Source: CAZOOK01 sp964581385 (lineage in GTDB: Bacteria > Pseudomonadota > Gammaproteobacteria > Nevskiales > Nevskiaceae). From it: a stretch of 30,568 bases of DNA. Made by a program: the position numbers and the translations under genes. Below are positions 23,731 to 30,568 of this stretch, piece after piece; within the stretch, counting starts at the first letter, position 1, and each line of letters starts with the position of its first letter. The stretch is from NCBI GenBank assembly GCA_964581385.1, contig CAZOOK010000050.1:1-30568 (forward strand). The letters are read 5' to 3'. The notes under the pieces were generated by a model. It made no database searches and was not told the DNA's origin. It worked only from the letters and a program-made list of their open reading frames with translations.

Positions 23731-24651
23731 ATGCCGCGCTCTCGAAAACCGCTCGTGCCGTGGGTCGAGCGCGCGATCAGGTGCCTCCAGCACACGTCGA
23801 CGCGTTTGCCGACCTTTGTGATCATGCGCGCTCTGCGCGCGCGCGTGAGCATCGCGCAAATCGTGCGCTTGCGCAACGACGAGTGGGTCAGTCCTGTCGT
23901 CGACGCGAGCGCCGCAAAGGACGAAATCGCCGCAGTGCTCACTGCGTTCGTGACGTGCATGGACAACAAGTACGCCGACGACGTCGCCGTTCTGCTCGGT
24001 CACGCGGTTCCGACCGCGCACGAGCCCGTGTTTGTCGACGTCGGTGTCGCTGACGGGTCCGAACCAACCGATTCGGATTCGGACTCGGACACCGACGCTG
24101 ACAAAGAGTGGGCGGCGTACATGGAGCGCGAACGTCGCGAGGCCGCGCGTCGTCGCGAGACGCGCGCCGCCGTCGCTCTCGCGAGCGGACACGCTTTTCC
24201 GCCGCCTGCGTCTTCATCTCAGCCTCCGATCGGCGCGCTCGGGTGCTGGCGCCGCTCTCCGACGGCGTTTGTTCTGTCGTTCCGTGCGTGGATGCGCGTC
24301 GCGCGCCGCCGCGGGACGTACCCGATGCATCTGAGCGTCGAGAACATCGTCGCTGCGATGGCGCGCGCGAGCGAGGTCGGGCCGAACGACGCCGTGCGCC
24401 AGAGCGACTCGGTGTCGTCGTGGATCAGCGTCGCGCCGCTCGTGCGCGTCGACGACCCGTGCTCGCCGCGCTTTTATCTCGTCCCGTCGCCGTCGCGCGC
24501 CGCAGAGCAGTTCGGGCTCGGCAAGGACGTGACGACGATGTTCTTGCTCGACCACGTCGCCACGAGCAACCTCGCCGACGTGCTCGGAATGTGCGACGCC
24601 GTGTCGAACGTGTGGGCGCGCAAATACGGATGGTGGAGCGACGGAGAATAA
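23731..24651 (+). CDS. 306-aa protein with acidic linker, unknown
   Basis: Start at ATG 23731. The N-terminal ~110 residues are a basic then helical domain (PRSRKPLVPWVERAIRCLQ, VLTAFVTCMDNKYADDVAVLL). An acidic Ser/Asp linker (SDSDSDTDADKEW) and an Arg/Glu-rich helix follow, and the C-terminal ~130 residues are globular (AFVLSFRAWMRVARRRGTYP, TTMFLLDHVATSNLADVLGM). No family is recognised. The next gene begins 14 bp after its stop, so they may form one transcription unit. Confidence 0.75.
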   Translation: MPRSRKPLVPWVERAIRCLQHTSTRLPTFVIMRALRARVSIAQIVRLRNDEWVSPVVDASAAKDEIAAVLTAFVTCMDNKYADDVAVLLGHAVPTAHEPVFVDVGVADGSEPTDSDSDSDTDADKEWAAYMERERREAARRRETRAAVALASGHAFPPPASSSQPPIGALGCWRRSPTAFVLSFRAWMRVARRRGTYPMHLSVENIVAAMARASEVGPNDAVRQSDSVSSWISVAPLVRVDDPCSPRFYLVPSPSRAAEQFGLGKDVTTMFLLDHVATSNLADVLGMCDAVSNVWARKYGWWSDGE

Positions 24652-24665
24652 TCAGACCCGATTCG

Positions 24666-25505
24666 ATGCAGCGCGCGCGCACCGCGAGGCGCGCCGAGGC
24701 GCGCCGCGCCGCAAAGGAGCGCGTCGCCGTACAAAACCAAGTCTCGATTGCCGAGAAGTCCATCGCCGATTGGCTCGCCGTTCTCGGCACGCGCACGCAA
24801 ACAGCGGCGGCGGCGAGCTCGATCGCCAACTCGATCGAACCCATCGCGTTCTACGTGTTTCCTGATTTCGGCATGCTCAGCACCGGGCACAAGAACAACA
24901 TTGCAGGCATCGCCGCGTGTTGTCCGTACGCCGGTCGCACGGGCACGAAGATCAGATGGACGCACAACGTGAAGGACGCGCTCGAGGAGCTCAAGATTTT
25001 GGCGGGTGTTCTCGCGCACGTGTACGGCCGCAACGTCTACGATGCGGGGACCGCGCTTTTTGTGCTTCCGCTCGCACCGCCGAGCCACGTCGAGGTCATT
25101 CCAGCGCAACACATGATCCACTTTGTGTTCGGACACAAGTTCTGCGAGATGAGCTTGTTCCACGAGAAGCTCGAGAAAGCGACGACGTCGGAGCTCGTCG
25201 CGCTCGCCGACCACCTCCGCTCGACGTGGGGAGACAAGAACGCGATGCACTCGAAGCTCGAGCATCGTCGCGTTGCTCCCGCTCATGCTCCCGCCACCAC
25301 CGAAGATCGCGTCTACAGCACGTCGGCGTCGTCGTCATCGTCGTCGCAAGCGCAAGCGCACGTACCGGCGCACGCCGACGCCTCGCCCGAGCCTCCCGAG
25401 CGCCCAGTGGCGCCGCCCCCGACGTCGACGATGTCGACCGAGGCCGGTCCCGACGCGGACGAGCTTCCGTTCGACTTTGAGATGCTCGACGACCCGCCAA
25501 TGTAG
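24666..25505 (+). CDS. 279-aa protein with disordered C-terminus, unknown
   Basis: Start at ATG 24666 (MQRARTARRAEARRAA). A basic N-terminal helix is followed by a globular domain of ~150 residues (FYVFPDFGMLSTGHKNNIAGIAACCPYAG, DALEELKILAGVLAHVYGRN, HMIHFVFGHKFCEMSLFHEKL). The last ~85 residues are Ser/Ala/Pro-rich with an acidic end (LPFDFEMLDDPPM), which could be a short linear binding motif. Its 3' 193 bp overlap, on the other strand, the end of the gene at 25313-26410. No function is recognised. Confidence 0.75.
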   Translation: MQRARTARRAEARRAAKERVAVQNQVSIAEKSIADWLAVLGTRTQTAAAASSIANSIEPIAFYVFPDFGMLSTGHKNNIAGIAACCPYAGRTGTKIRWTHNVKDALEELKILAGVLAHVYGRNVYDAGTALFVLPLAPPSHVEVIPAQHMIHFVFGHKFCEMSLFHEKLEKATTSELVALADHLRSTWGDKNAMHSKLEHRRVAPAHAPATTEDRVYSTSASSSSSSQAQAHVPAHADASPEPPERPVAPPPTSTMSTEAGPDADELPFDFEMLDDPPM

Positions 25506-26410
25506 AGCGTGTGGTGGCGCGCATGGTTGCGAGTGCGATTGCGATTGCGGTCGCGTCCAAACGCAGCGGCGATGGTGTCGAGGTCGGCCTCGCGCGCCTT
25601 TCGATCGTCGCACAGACCGAGCGCGTGCATCACGCTGAGCATCGCGGCCTCTTCGACGCGCTGGACGTACGGGCGGAACGTCGTCTCGTCGCGCGCGAGC
25701 GCGCGCGCGCTGCTCGGGCTCACGCGTCGCAGCACGAGCTCGACGTCGATGCCGCGACGCACAAACGCCGGCCACGCGTGCGCGATCGCGTCTTGCTCCC
25801 ACATGTACACGTCCGTTCGCAGCGCGTGCTCGATGGTGTCGTTCGAGGCCGAGCGCACAATCGCCGCCGCGTGCGTCTTGGTGATGGGGTTTCCAAAGAC
25901 GTACATGCGCACGAGCGCGTCGACGGCGGCGTGCGCGCGCGGGCTCGGCGGCGTGCGCGCCGCGGCGAGACGCTCCTCCTCGTCGCGCATGCGCTCGACG
26001 AGCAGCGCGGCCGTGTTTGCGGCGACGACCGTGCGCGGCGCGACGTAAATCATCGTCGTCGGGTGCACGCCCGCGCCTGAACGCCCGGCGCTCCACTCAC
26101 GGCGCATGTAGTTGAGCGCGAACACGTGGCCGTCGCACGCCTCGAACACCGCAAAGACGTCGAGGTGTCCGACGGCGTCGATGCGCTCGAACCACTCGCA
26201 CATGTCGCGCTCGGACGCCTCGAGGTTGCGGTCGCCCGCGTACCCGAACCGCTTCTTGAGCTCGCCGAGCAAACGGTCGATGCGCTGCTGCAGCGACCCC
26301 TCGCGCTTGTACGTCTCGCTCGCGGCCTCGTCCATCGCGCGCTTGTCGCTCTCCTCGAGCGCGGTGAGCTGATCAGACAGAGCGTTCCAACTCGACAAAA
26401 GACCCGTCAT
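25313..26410 (-). CDS. 365-aa protein, unknown, overlapping its convergent neighbour
   Basis: Start at Met 26410 (MTGLLSSWNALSDQLTALEE). It begins with a coiled-coil-like segment of ~65 residues, then a globular region (ERDMCEWFERIDAVGHLDVFAVFEACDGHVFALNYMRREW), then helices rich in Ala/Arg (TAALLVERMRDEEERL, AVDALVRMYVFGNPITKTHAA). The last ~64 residues are Ser/Gly/Asp-rich and antisense to the end of the gene at 24666-25505, so the frame may simply run on beyond the original end. No family is recognised. It diverges from the gene at 26550. Confidence 0.75.
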   Translation of the reverse strand: MTGLLSSWNALSDQLTALEESDKRAMDEAASETYKREGSLQQRIDRLLGELKKRFGYAGDRNLEASERDMCEWFERIDAVGHLDVFAVFEACDGHVFALNYMRREWSAGRSGAGVHPTTMIYVAPRTVVAANTAALLVERMRDEEERLAAARTPPSPRAHAAVDALVRMYVFGNPITKTHAAAIVRSASNDTIEHALRTDVYMWEQDAIAHAWPAFVRRGIDVELVLRRVSPSSARALARDETTFRPYVQRVEEAAMLSVMHALGLCDDRKAREADLDTIAAAFGRDRNRNRTRNHARHHTLYIGGSSSISKSNGSSSASGPASVDIVDVGGGATGRSGGSGEASACAGTCACACDDDDDDADVL

Positions 26411-26549
26411 CGTTGTTGATGTTGTTTCGGGTGTGAACCGTCGCGCCGCGACGCGCCACACCGTATTGTTGCGCGACCCGTCGTCCGACCGTTTCGGGTC
26501 GGACCGATCCAGTACCGACCCGTCGTTCGACCGTTTCTTTTTTTTGATT

Positions 26550-26987
26550 ATGTCTCCGACGGTCGAGGTGTCCCTCGCGAGCGCGTTCGCGCGGTCGGTG
26601 AGCATCGACAGCGCCGCGCACGACGCGTTTCACGCTTTGCGCCGAGGCGAGGTCGATCGCGCGGCTCGTCTGGCCGGCGCGGACACAAACGCTACTTGGC
26701 CGTTTGTTCGTTTTCGGCTGTTTGTTCCGCTCGACGACGACTATTTCGACCCCGAGTTTGAGCGCGAGCCGCGCGACTTCGCGGGCATGTCGCTTGAAAA
26801 AACAAACGACGGGCGAGGCGAACAAGGCGCGTGGGTGTTCGAGCGCGACCGTTTCACAATGTGGGGTCTCGCACGCGCGTGCGCGCACTTTTGCAATGCG
26901 CTCACGCCGTCGTGCCGCTACGACGTCAGGTTTCAGCGCGCGCACACGGGCGAGTTTGTGTCGGTCGTCGCGCGCCGCATTCTGTGA
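26550..26987 (+). CDS. 145-aa protein, unknown
   Basis: Start at ATG 26550 (MSPTVEVSLASAFAR), just after a T-rich tract. The frame is open to 26433, but the preceding part is antisense-like low-complexity. It has a helical N-terminus (IDSAAHDAFHALRRGEVDRAARLAGAD), then a beta-type core (VRFRLFVPLDDDYFDPEF) and a C-terminal helix-strand (WGLARACAHFCNALT, YDVRFQRAHTGEFVSVVARR). The final helix and strand faintly resemble the small proteins at 29271 and 29673, but not enough to group them. It converges on the gene at 27005 with a 17-bp gap. Confidence 0.65.
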   Translation: MSPTVEVSLASAFARSVSIDSAAHDAFHALRRGEVDRAARLAGADTNATWPFVRFRLFVPLDDDYFDPEFEREPRDFAGMSLEKTNDGRGEQGAWVFERDRFTMWGLARACAHFCNALTPSCRYDVRFQRAHTGEFVSVVARRIL

Positions 26988-27004
26988 TTGATGGACCAAT
27001 CAAA

Positions 27005-27451
27005 TCACGCGCGGCGCACGCTCGCGGCCGTCGGCGTCGGCGTGGGTGCAGCCGTCGTCGTCGTCGTGTGGTTGTGAACCGGCGCGCCCGTCGCGATCGC
27101 CGCAGCCGCCGTCGGAGAAGCAGAGACGGGTGTGCGGTGGTAGACGGCGCTGTCGACGATGCACGCCGACGCGAGGCACAGAAGGACTGTGCCTGAGACG
27201 ACAAACACGCGCCACAGCTTGAGCGTTGGGCGCGAGCGCGAGAGTTGGACTCCGATGATGATGAGCACGGCCGCGCCGAGCAGAGACGCCGTTCCGTGCG
27301 TGTCGCACACGCCCATCGCGCCGTACACGAGCGACGCGATGAACGCAAAGAACCCAAACATGATGTACTCGCGTCGGAGCAAAAATGCGAGCGCGGGATC
27401 CTCCGTGACGGGCGTCGCGTACGACGACGAGAGCGACATCGGCGTCGACAT
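27005..27451 (-). CDS. Small multi-TM membrane protein
   Basis: 148 aa from the Met at 27451 (MSTPMSLSSSYATP). Three hydrophobic helices lie near residues 33-51 (YIMFGFFAFIASLVYGAMGV), 56-73 and 85-106. The C-terminal ~40 residues are Thr/Ala/Pro-rich with HNHTTTTTAAPTPTPT, which would be a good O-glycosylation stalk if outside. Function unknown; a virion envelope or host-membrane protein is plausible. It diverges from the gene at 27506 across a 54-bp region. Confidence 0.7.
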   Translation of the reverse strand: MSTPMSLSSSYATPVTEDPALAFLLRREYIMFGFFAFIASLVYGAMGVCDTHGTASLLGAAVLIIIGVQLSRSRPTLKLWRVFVVSGTVLLCLASACIVDSAVYHRTPVSASPTAAAAIATGAPVHNHTTTTTAAPTPTPTAASVRRA

Positions 27452-27460
27452 GATCGTGGC

Positions 27461-27491
27461 GCGTTGACGTGTGAGGAGATGTTCACAACGC
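27461..27491. promoter_or_regulatory. Inverted repeat in a divergent promoter
   Basis: GCGTTG (27461-27466) and CAACGC (27486-27491) flank a 19-nt centre between the starts at 27451 and 27506. The right part, GTTCACAAC, resembles the CACAAC motif of other promoters here. Confidence 0.45.
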
Positions 27492-27505
27492 ATTCTCATT
27501 GTTTC

Positions 27506-27991
27506 ATGCCGCGCACGGAAGGTCGCTTCACCGAGGCGCCGCTCGTGTCGAGCCGCGGAGCGCGTTCGCACATTGTGCAACGTTTCGTCGCGCAGCAAGA
27601 GAAGTTCGACAAGGAGTTTCCATCCAGAGTGCACAAGCTCGTGAGGTTCGCGCTGGACGATGCTGACGGATCCCAAATTCCGACATCGTTTTACATTACA
27701 CCAAAGCACTTTGACCTCGCCGAGCTTAGCTACAATTACGTCGAAGCATTCGACGATCCGCGTGTGTTGGATAGGCTCAAGAAGTGTCTCGGCAACGAGG
27801 GCATTTCGTCGATCGTGATTTCGTGGGATGCAGATGGGAACATCAAGTCGATCAAGGCGTCCATCTGGCCCGACTCCGAAACGCGCAAGCGCGAGATCGA
27901 GGAGGAGAAGAGCGCGCGTTCGAAATACATGGCGAACGACCGTGATGAGAGCGCGCGTGCGAGTGTCTTCGACGAAGACGATCATCCGTGA
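27506..27991 (+). CDS. 161-aa charged protein, unknown
   Basis: Start at ATG 27506 (MPRTEGRFTEAPLV), after the CACAAC motif; the in-frame ATG at 27479 lies within the promoter. Residues 25-130 are globular (HKLVRFALDD, SFYITPKHFDLAELSYNYVEAF, GISSIVISWDADGNIKSIKASIWPD). A Lys/Glu/Arg helix and an acidic end (FDEDDHP) follow. It is less G+C-rich than its neighbours, like the WD40 pair. It directly precedes the terminase region but contains no Walker A, so it is not the missing ATPase half. Confidence 0.7.
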   Translation: MPRTEGRFTEAPLVSSRGARSHIVQRFVAQQEKFDKEFPSRVHKLVRFALDDADGSQIPTSFYITPKHFDLAELSYNYVEAFDDPRVLDRLKKCLGNEGISSIVISWDADGNIKSIKASIWPDSETRKREIEEEKSARSKYMANDRDESARASVFDEDDHP

Positions 27992-28069
27992 ACCAACCGG
28001 CGCGACACACACTCGTCTCATACGCGTTCGCGCGCTCCGCCACGTCGGTGCAGACGCGATGCGGTTGAC

Positions 28070-28092
28070 ACTGACGCACCCGTCCGAAACAG
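28070..28092 (+). other. Candidate branch point and 3' splice site
   Basis: CACTGAC (branch-point-like, CTGAC at 28071-28075) is followed 16 nt later by AAACAG at 28087-28092. The terminase frame becomes open right here: a TGA at 28072-28074 closes it just upstream, and SNRGIGANVIF begins directly after the AG. No alternative frame upstream continues the terminase, so an intron end is the simplest explanation. Confidence 0.5.
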
Positions 28093-29265
28093 AGCAACCG
28101 CGGCATCGGCGCCAACGTCATCTTCTGCGATGAGTTCGCGTTTGTCAAGCGCGTCATGTTCTTGCGCGTCATCACGCCGCTCTTGCTCGTCAAGAACACC
28201 TCGTGTATATGCATGACGACGTTCAACGGCAAGACGCAGTCGGACTACGACCGCATGTTCGAGGAGGACGAGGGCGATCGACAAGCGGGCGAGACGAACG
28301 CGGGGTCGCGAAACGCGGGGCGGTTCAAGCGCTTCAACTTCTCGTTTGTGTGTCCCCGGTGCTTGTTGCGCGGCATCACCACGCAGTGCGACCACACCAA
28401 GACGCGCATCCCAGAATGGCAGAGCGAGGAGCGCATCGCGCTCGTGCAGTGGATGATGCGGCACGACGAGGACGACATGAAGCGCGAGGCGCTCGGCATC
28501 TCGACCGGCAACGGCAACCAGTGCTTGCGCTCTGAGCTCGTCGACCGGTTCATAAGCTTGCCGCGTCTCCCGCCGCCCGACTTTGACGTTCCGTACTTGT
28601 TCGTGGCCATCGACCCGTGCAACGGGAAACACTCGGTCGGACAGCGCGCGACGTCCGAGTTCACGTTCCTCACGACGTACGTCAACCCGGCCACGCACCA
28701 GACGGTGCTCGTCGGCCTCGACGCGCACGAGATTGTCGAGCCAGAAGACTGGATTCCAACGATGCACAACCACGCCGCTCTTTTGCTGCGCCGCCCCGAG
28801 TTCAAGAGCTCGACGCTCGTGCTGATGATCGAGAACATGAGCGGCAGCGACGCGGGGTTCATCCGCATGCACATGGAAAAGAAGTTCAGGAACATCATCG
28901 TGATGCACGAAAAGGGCACTGAGAAGACGGGCATCCCGACGGACGCGGCCGTGAAACGCAACATGGTCGTGATGATGCGCCAGCGCATGCAACAGAGCCT
29001 CATGCGCATTTCGGCGCACGTGACGTCGGCGAGGAACAACGCCAACGAAAACCTCGCGCGTCTCGCGACGCAGCTCAAGACGTACGTCCGCGTCAAGAAA
29101 GCAGGCGCCGAGCCGCACATGCCCGTGCGCGAGTCGTACACGGGAAAGGTCGGCGGCGCGCCTGACGACATGGCAACGATGCTCATGTGGAACAACCTAC
29201 AAAAGGACGTGTTTCTGACGGCGCCCGAGTACGAGCACTTGCGCCACATCCAAATCGCGCATTGA
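28093..29265 (+). CDS. Terminase large subunit, C-terminal exon (Walker B to nuclease)
   Basis: 390 aa, partial at its 5' end. In order: Walker B IFCDEFAFV (Asp-Glu at 28129-28134), coupling motif CMTTFNGKTQS, then the RNase H-like nuclease with Asp in FVAIDPCNG (28612), Glu in LMIENMSGSD (28831) and the Asp pair in YTGKVGGAPDDMATMLMW (29164-29169). These match herpesvirus UL15 (VDEANF, SSTNTGK, YVDPAF, VEGNSSQD, SGKRNGASDDL). The product would cut and pump DNA into an HK97-fold capsid in the nucleus. The Walker A half is absent from the window, and the only Met starts (28156, 28204) lie inside or past the ATPase. So this must be spliced to a distant exon, be joined in trans, or be a broken gene. 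All nuclease residues are intact. Confidence 0.9.
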   Translation, partial: SNRGIGANVIFCDEFAFVKRVMFLRVITPLLLVKNTSCICMTTFNGKTQSDYDRMFEEDEGDRQAGETNAGSRNAGRFKRFNFSFVCPRCLLRGITTQCDHTKTRIPEWQSEERIALVQWMMRHDEDDMKREALGISTGNGNQCLRSELVDRFISLPRLPPPDFDVPYLFVAIDPCNGKHSVGQRATSEFTFLTTYVNPATHQTVLVGLDAHEIVEPEDWIPTMHNHAALLLRRPEFKSSTLVLMIENMSGSDAGFIRMHMEKKFRNIIVMHEKGTEKTGIPTDAAVKRNMVVMMRQRMQQSLMRISAHVTSARNNANENLARLATQLKTYVRVKKAGAEPHMPVRESYTGKVGGAPDDMATMLMWNNLQKDVFLTAPEYEHLRHIQIAH

Positions 29266-29270
29266 GTGGA

Positions 29271-29537
29271 ATGAACGTGCTGTTTGAACGCCGCGATGGC
29301 GAGTCGGCCAATGACCTCGCGTCCCGGGTGTTTGACGCGTTTCACTCGTTTTGGCTTTCGCCGCCAGCCATGGCCGACGTCTTCGTTCCAGACGGCCACA
29401 ACTTCGCGATCGGTGATCCTGAGCGTTATTACCAGGCAACATTGTGGCGAGCGTTGAATGACAAGGGCTTCGTTGTCGTGAGCGGTGATCAACGTCGCGT
29501 GACGGTGCGCTGGCCGCGCCCGGCAACGCTCCACTGA
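29271..29537 (+). CDS. Small protein related to the gene at 29673, unknown
   Basis: 88 aa, starting 5 bp after the terminase stop (MNVLFERRDGESANDLASRV). It aligns by eye with residues ~65-160 of the protein at 29673-30188: FERRDGES.NDLASRV/IERRENETFKQLARRV, VDV.LPGD-type strand, ATLWRALNDKGFVVVSGD/DALWTELERLGAVVTSAS, then an Arg-rich end. It probably has one alpha/beta fold. The tight spacing suggests co-transcription with the terminase. Function unknown. Confidence 0.65.
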   Translation: MNVLFERRDGESANDLASRVFDAFHSFWLSPPAMADVFVPDGHNFAIGDPERYYQATLWRALNDKGFVVVSGDQRRVTVRWPRPATLH

Positions 29538-29576
29538 TTTCGCGCCCCTCACTCACATCACAATCGCGCATCGAGT

Positions 29577-29598
29577 CGTTGATGTGGAACGATCAACG
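29577..29598. promoter_or_regulatory. Inverted repeat upstream of the last gene
   Basis: CGTTGAT (29577-29583) and ATCAACG (29592-29598) flank 8 nt in the 135-bp gap between 29537 and 29673. A CACATCACAATCG stretch, similar to the promoter motif, lies just before. It may be a terminator of the terminase unit or the promoter of the next gene. Confidence 0.4.
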
Positions 29599-29672
29599 TT
29601 TGCACCACCGAATCCGTCTCTACCTCTTTGGCGCGCTCGTCGCGTTTCTCTTTTTGGCGTGAAAAACCAACC

Positions 29673-30188
29673 ATGTCGAAGCGCCAGAAATTCGCTTCTG
29701 CTCCAGCGCGTCGTGATCGTTACGCAATTCCAGCGTGGCAACACGCCGATCGCGTTGCTCTCATGGAGTGGATTCTCCAGAACGAGATGGAGGTTCACGA
29801 GCGCGAGGTCGCCGCGCGTGCCCGCGAGAGCGCCGAACGGCGCCGGGTTCACAACACTTCGGCGACTCCGACCTCATTTGGACCAACACCCATGTCGAGC
29901 GACGCCGTCCACATTGAGCGGCGCGAGAACGAGACGTTCAAACAGCTCGCGCGACGCGTGCACAACGAGCTGCGTTTTCAGTCGAAGCTCGTCGACGTGA
30001 CGCTCCCTGGCGACCGTGAGCTCGTGCAGCCTTTTCACGACGCGTTGTGGACCGAACTCGAACGTCTGGGTGCGGTTGTGACGTCGGCGAGCCCGGGAGG
30101 AATGACGACCCGTCTCGCGCGCGACGGCGAGCTCGACCGCTCGCTCGTGACGCGCGTCGGCGACGCCGTCGCGCGCGTGTTGTCGTGA
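29673..30188 (+). CDS. 171-aa protein, paralogue of the gene at 29271, unknown
   Basis: Start at ATG 29673 (MSKRQKFASAPARRDRY). A basic N-terminus and a helical segment (VALMEWILQNEMEVHEREVAARARESAERRR) are followed by a Pro/Ser/Thr linker. From about residue 80 comes the domain shared with the protein at 29271 (IERRENETFKQLARRVHNE, LVDVTLPGDRELVQ, DALWTELERLGAVVTSA). The C-terminus is charged. It is the last gene before the right-end repeats. Function unknown; duplication next to terminase hints at a packaging or virion role, but that is inference. Confidence 0.75.
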   Translation: MSKRQKFASAPARRDRYAIPAWQHADRVALMEWILQNEMEVHEREVAARARESAERRRVHNTSATPTSFGPTPMSSDAVHIERRENETFKQLARRVHNELRFQSKLVDVTLPGDRELVQPFHDALWTELERLGAVVTSASPGGMTTRLARDGELDRSLVTRVGDAVARVLS

Positions 30189-30234
30189 CGTAACACACGC
30201 ACGCCTACGATTCTGCACGTTTTACAATTATGCA

Positions 30235-30249
30235 CAATTAGAGCAATTA
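30235..30249 (+). repeat. CAATTAGAGCAATTA motif beside unit B
   Basis: The 15-mer is identical to the sequence ahead of the DGQHR gene (22123-22137, minus strand). A second near copy lies at 30472-30486. Shorter CAATTAG/CTAATTG forms occur at 58-64, 93-99 and about 30431. Confidence 0.55.
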
Positions 30250-30423
30250 GCACACATACCAAATGTGCGACCAGGCGATGCATGGTTTGCGTACGCCCAG
30301 ACCTGTGGCTGGAGGGTGTCAGTCCGCCCCGGTCCGGAAGTCACGCGACACAATTTGTCGCCAGCGCCAGGTCTGGGCGTACGCAAACCATGCATCGCCT
30401 GGTCACCCATTTGGTCGGTGTGC
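30250..30423. repeat. Foldback element, unit B, complete
   Basis: 174 bp with 56-bp arms (30250-30305 and 30368-30423) around a 62-bp centre (30306-30367). The arms carry the same GATGCATGGTTTGCGTACG core as unit A. The centre is the reverse complement of the centre of unit A with roughly 90% identity, so units A and B face opposite ways at the two ends of the gene block. No coding capacity. Confidence 0.92.
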
Positions 30424-30493
30424 GTTTTACTAATTGGCGTAATTGTGCTTAATTGTAAATGCAAACATAATAATTAGAGCAATTAGTGCGCAG
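30424..30493. other. Spacer between foldback units at the right end
   Basis: A+T-richer spacer with several AATTG/CAATT motifs, including AATTAGAGCAATTAG at 30472-30486. It matches the left-end spacer in kind though not in exact sequence. No gene is seen. Confidence 0.55.
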
Positions 30494-30568
30494 GTACGCC
30501 TACCAATTGTGCTACCACGTGATGCATGGTTTGCGTACGCCCAGACCTGGCGCTGGCGACCAATTGTG
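30494..30568. repeat. Foldback element, unit C (partial, cut by the window end)
   Basis: A complete 56-bp 5' arm (30494-30549) plus the first 19 bp of the centre (GCGCTGGCGACCAATTGTG), identical to unit A over that centre part. The missing remainder would be 43 bp of centre and 10 bp of arm before joining the 3' arm at position 1, if the window were circular. Confidence 0.88.

Noticed and set aside
27506..27991. This gene as the missing first exon of the terminase
   Set aside because: It has no Walker A or other ATPase motif, has its own promoter-like motif and stop codon, and has a different base composition.
27992..28092. Terminase continued upstream by a simple frameshift
   Set aside because: None of the three frames before 28092 reads like the region between Walker A and Walker B, and stops occur soon, so a single indel does not rescue it.
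4000..30000. tRNA or rRNA genes
   Set aside because: I saw no cloverleaf with a GTTCGAATC-type T-arm in context and no rRNA-like blocks; the GGTTCGAACC near 4491 lacks a matching acceptor and anticodon arm.

Overview
This 30.6 kb window is gene-dense and strongly G+C-rich. I call 28 genes on both strands, with very short spacers. The best guide to its identity is the gene at 28093-29265. It encodes the C-terminal half of a herpesvirus/HK97-type terminase large subunit: Walker B, coupling motif, and the three acidic motifs of the RNase H-like nuclease. That places the element in the Duplodnaviria. The other genes look eukaryotic-virus-like: WD40 propellers, a membrane-anchored subtilisin, a NIPA/DMT-like transporter, a possible ESCRT-III protein, and apparent spliceosomal splice signals. 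The most economical reading is a nuclear, mirusvirus-like (Mirusviricota) or distantly herpesvirus-like DNA virus, episome or provirus of a protist. I see no major capsid protein, portal, polymerase, tRNA, rRNA or CRISPR, so the window is probably a fragment of a larger genome.

Layout. The left end (1-503) holds one and a part copies of a 174-bp foldback repeat and an AT-rich block. From 504 to 10214 there are a small membrane protein, a large low-complexity protein, a signal-anchored WD40 protein, a Cys-rich protein, a coiled-coil protein with an MGGK start, an 8-TM protein, and a subtilisin fused to a polytopic membrane domain. From 10250 to 15768 all genes are on the plus strand: a 561-aa protein that may be a degenerate SF1 helicase, two WD40 paralogues with a tiny membrane protein between them, a Cys-rich protein and a Ser-rich protein. 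From 15795 to 22123 lie the transporter, an Snf7-like coiled-coil protein, an unknown protein and a 1191-aa DGQHR-domain protein. From 22321 to 27991 there are eight small to medium proteins of unknown function. From 28093 to 30188 comes the terminase exon followed by two related small proteins. The right end (30189-30568) repeats the foldback elements.

How the genes may work together. The terminase implies packaging of DNA into an HK97-fold capsid. The subtilisin/7-TM protein, the multi-TM proteins, the transporter and the possible ESCRT-III protein suggest attention to membranes: envelope, egress or persistence in the host. The DGQHR protein has acidic and Lys-rich tails, and its promoter shares a 15-nt motif with the end repeats, so it could act on those repeats. 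Many gene starts lie just downstream of a CACAACTC/ACACAA-type motif that is often palindromic, which suggests a shared promoter code. The terminase has no ATPase N-terminal half in this window. Its preserved part begins at a plausible 3' splice site just upstream of Walker B, much like the second exon of herpesvirus UL15.
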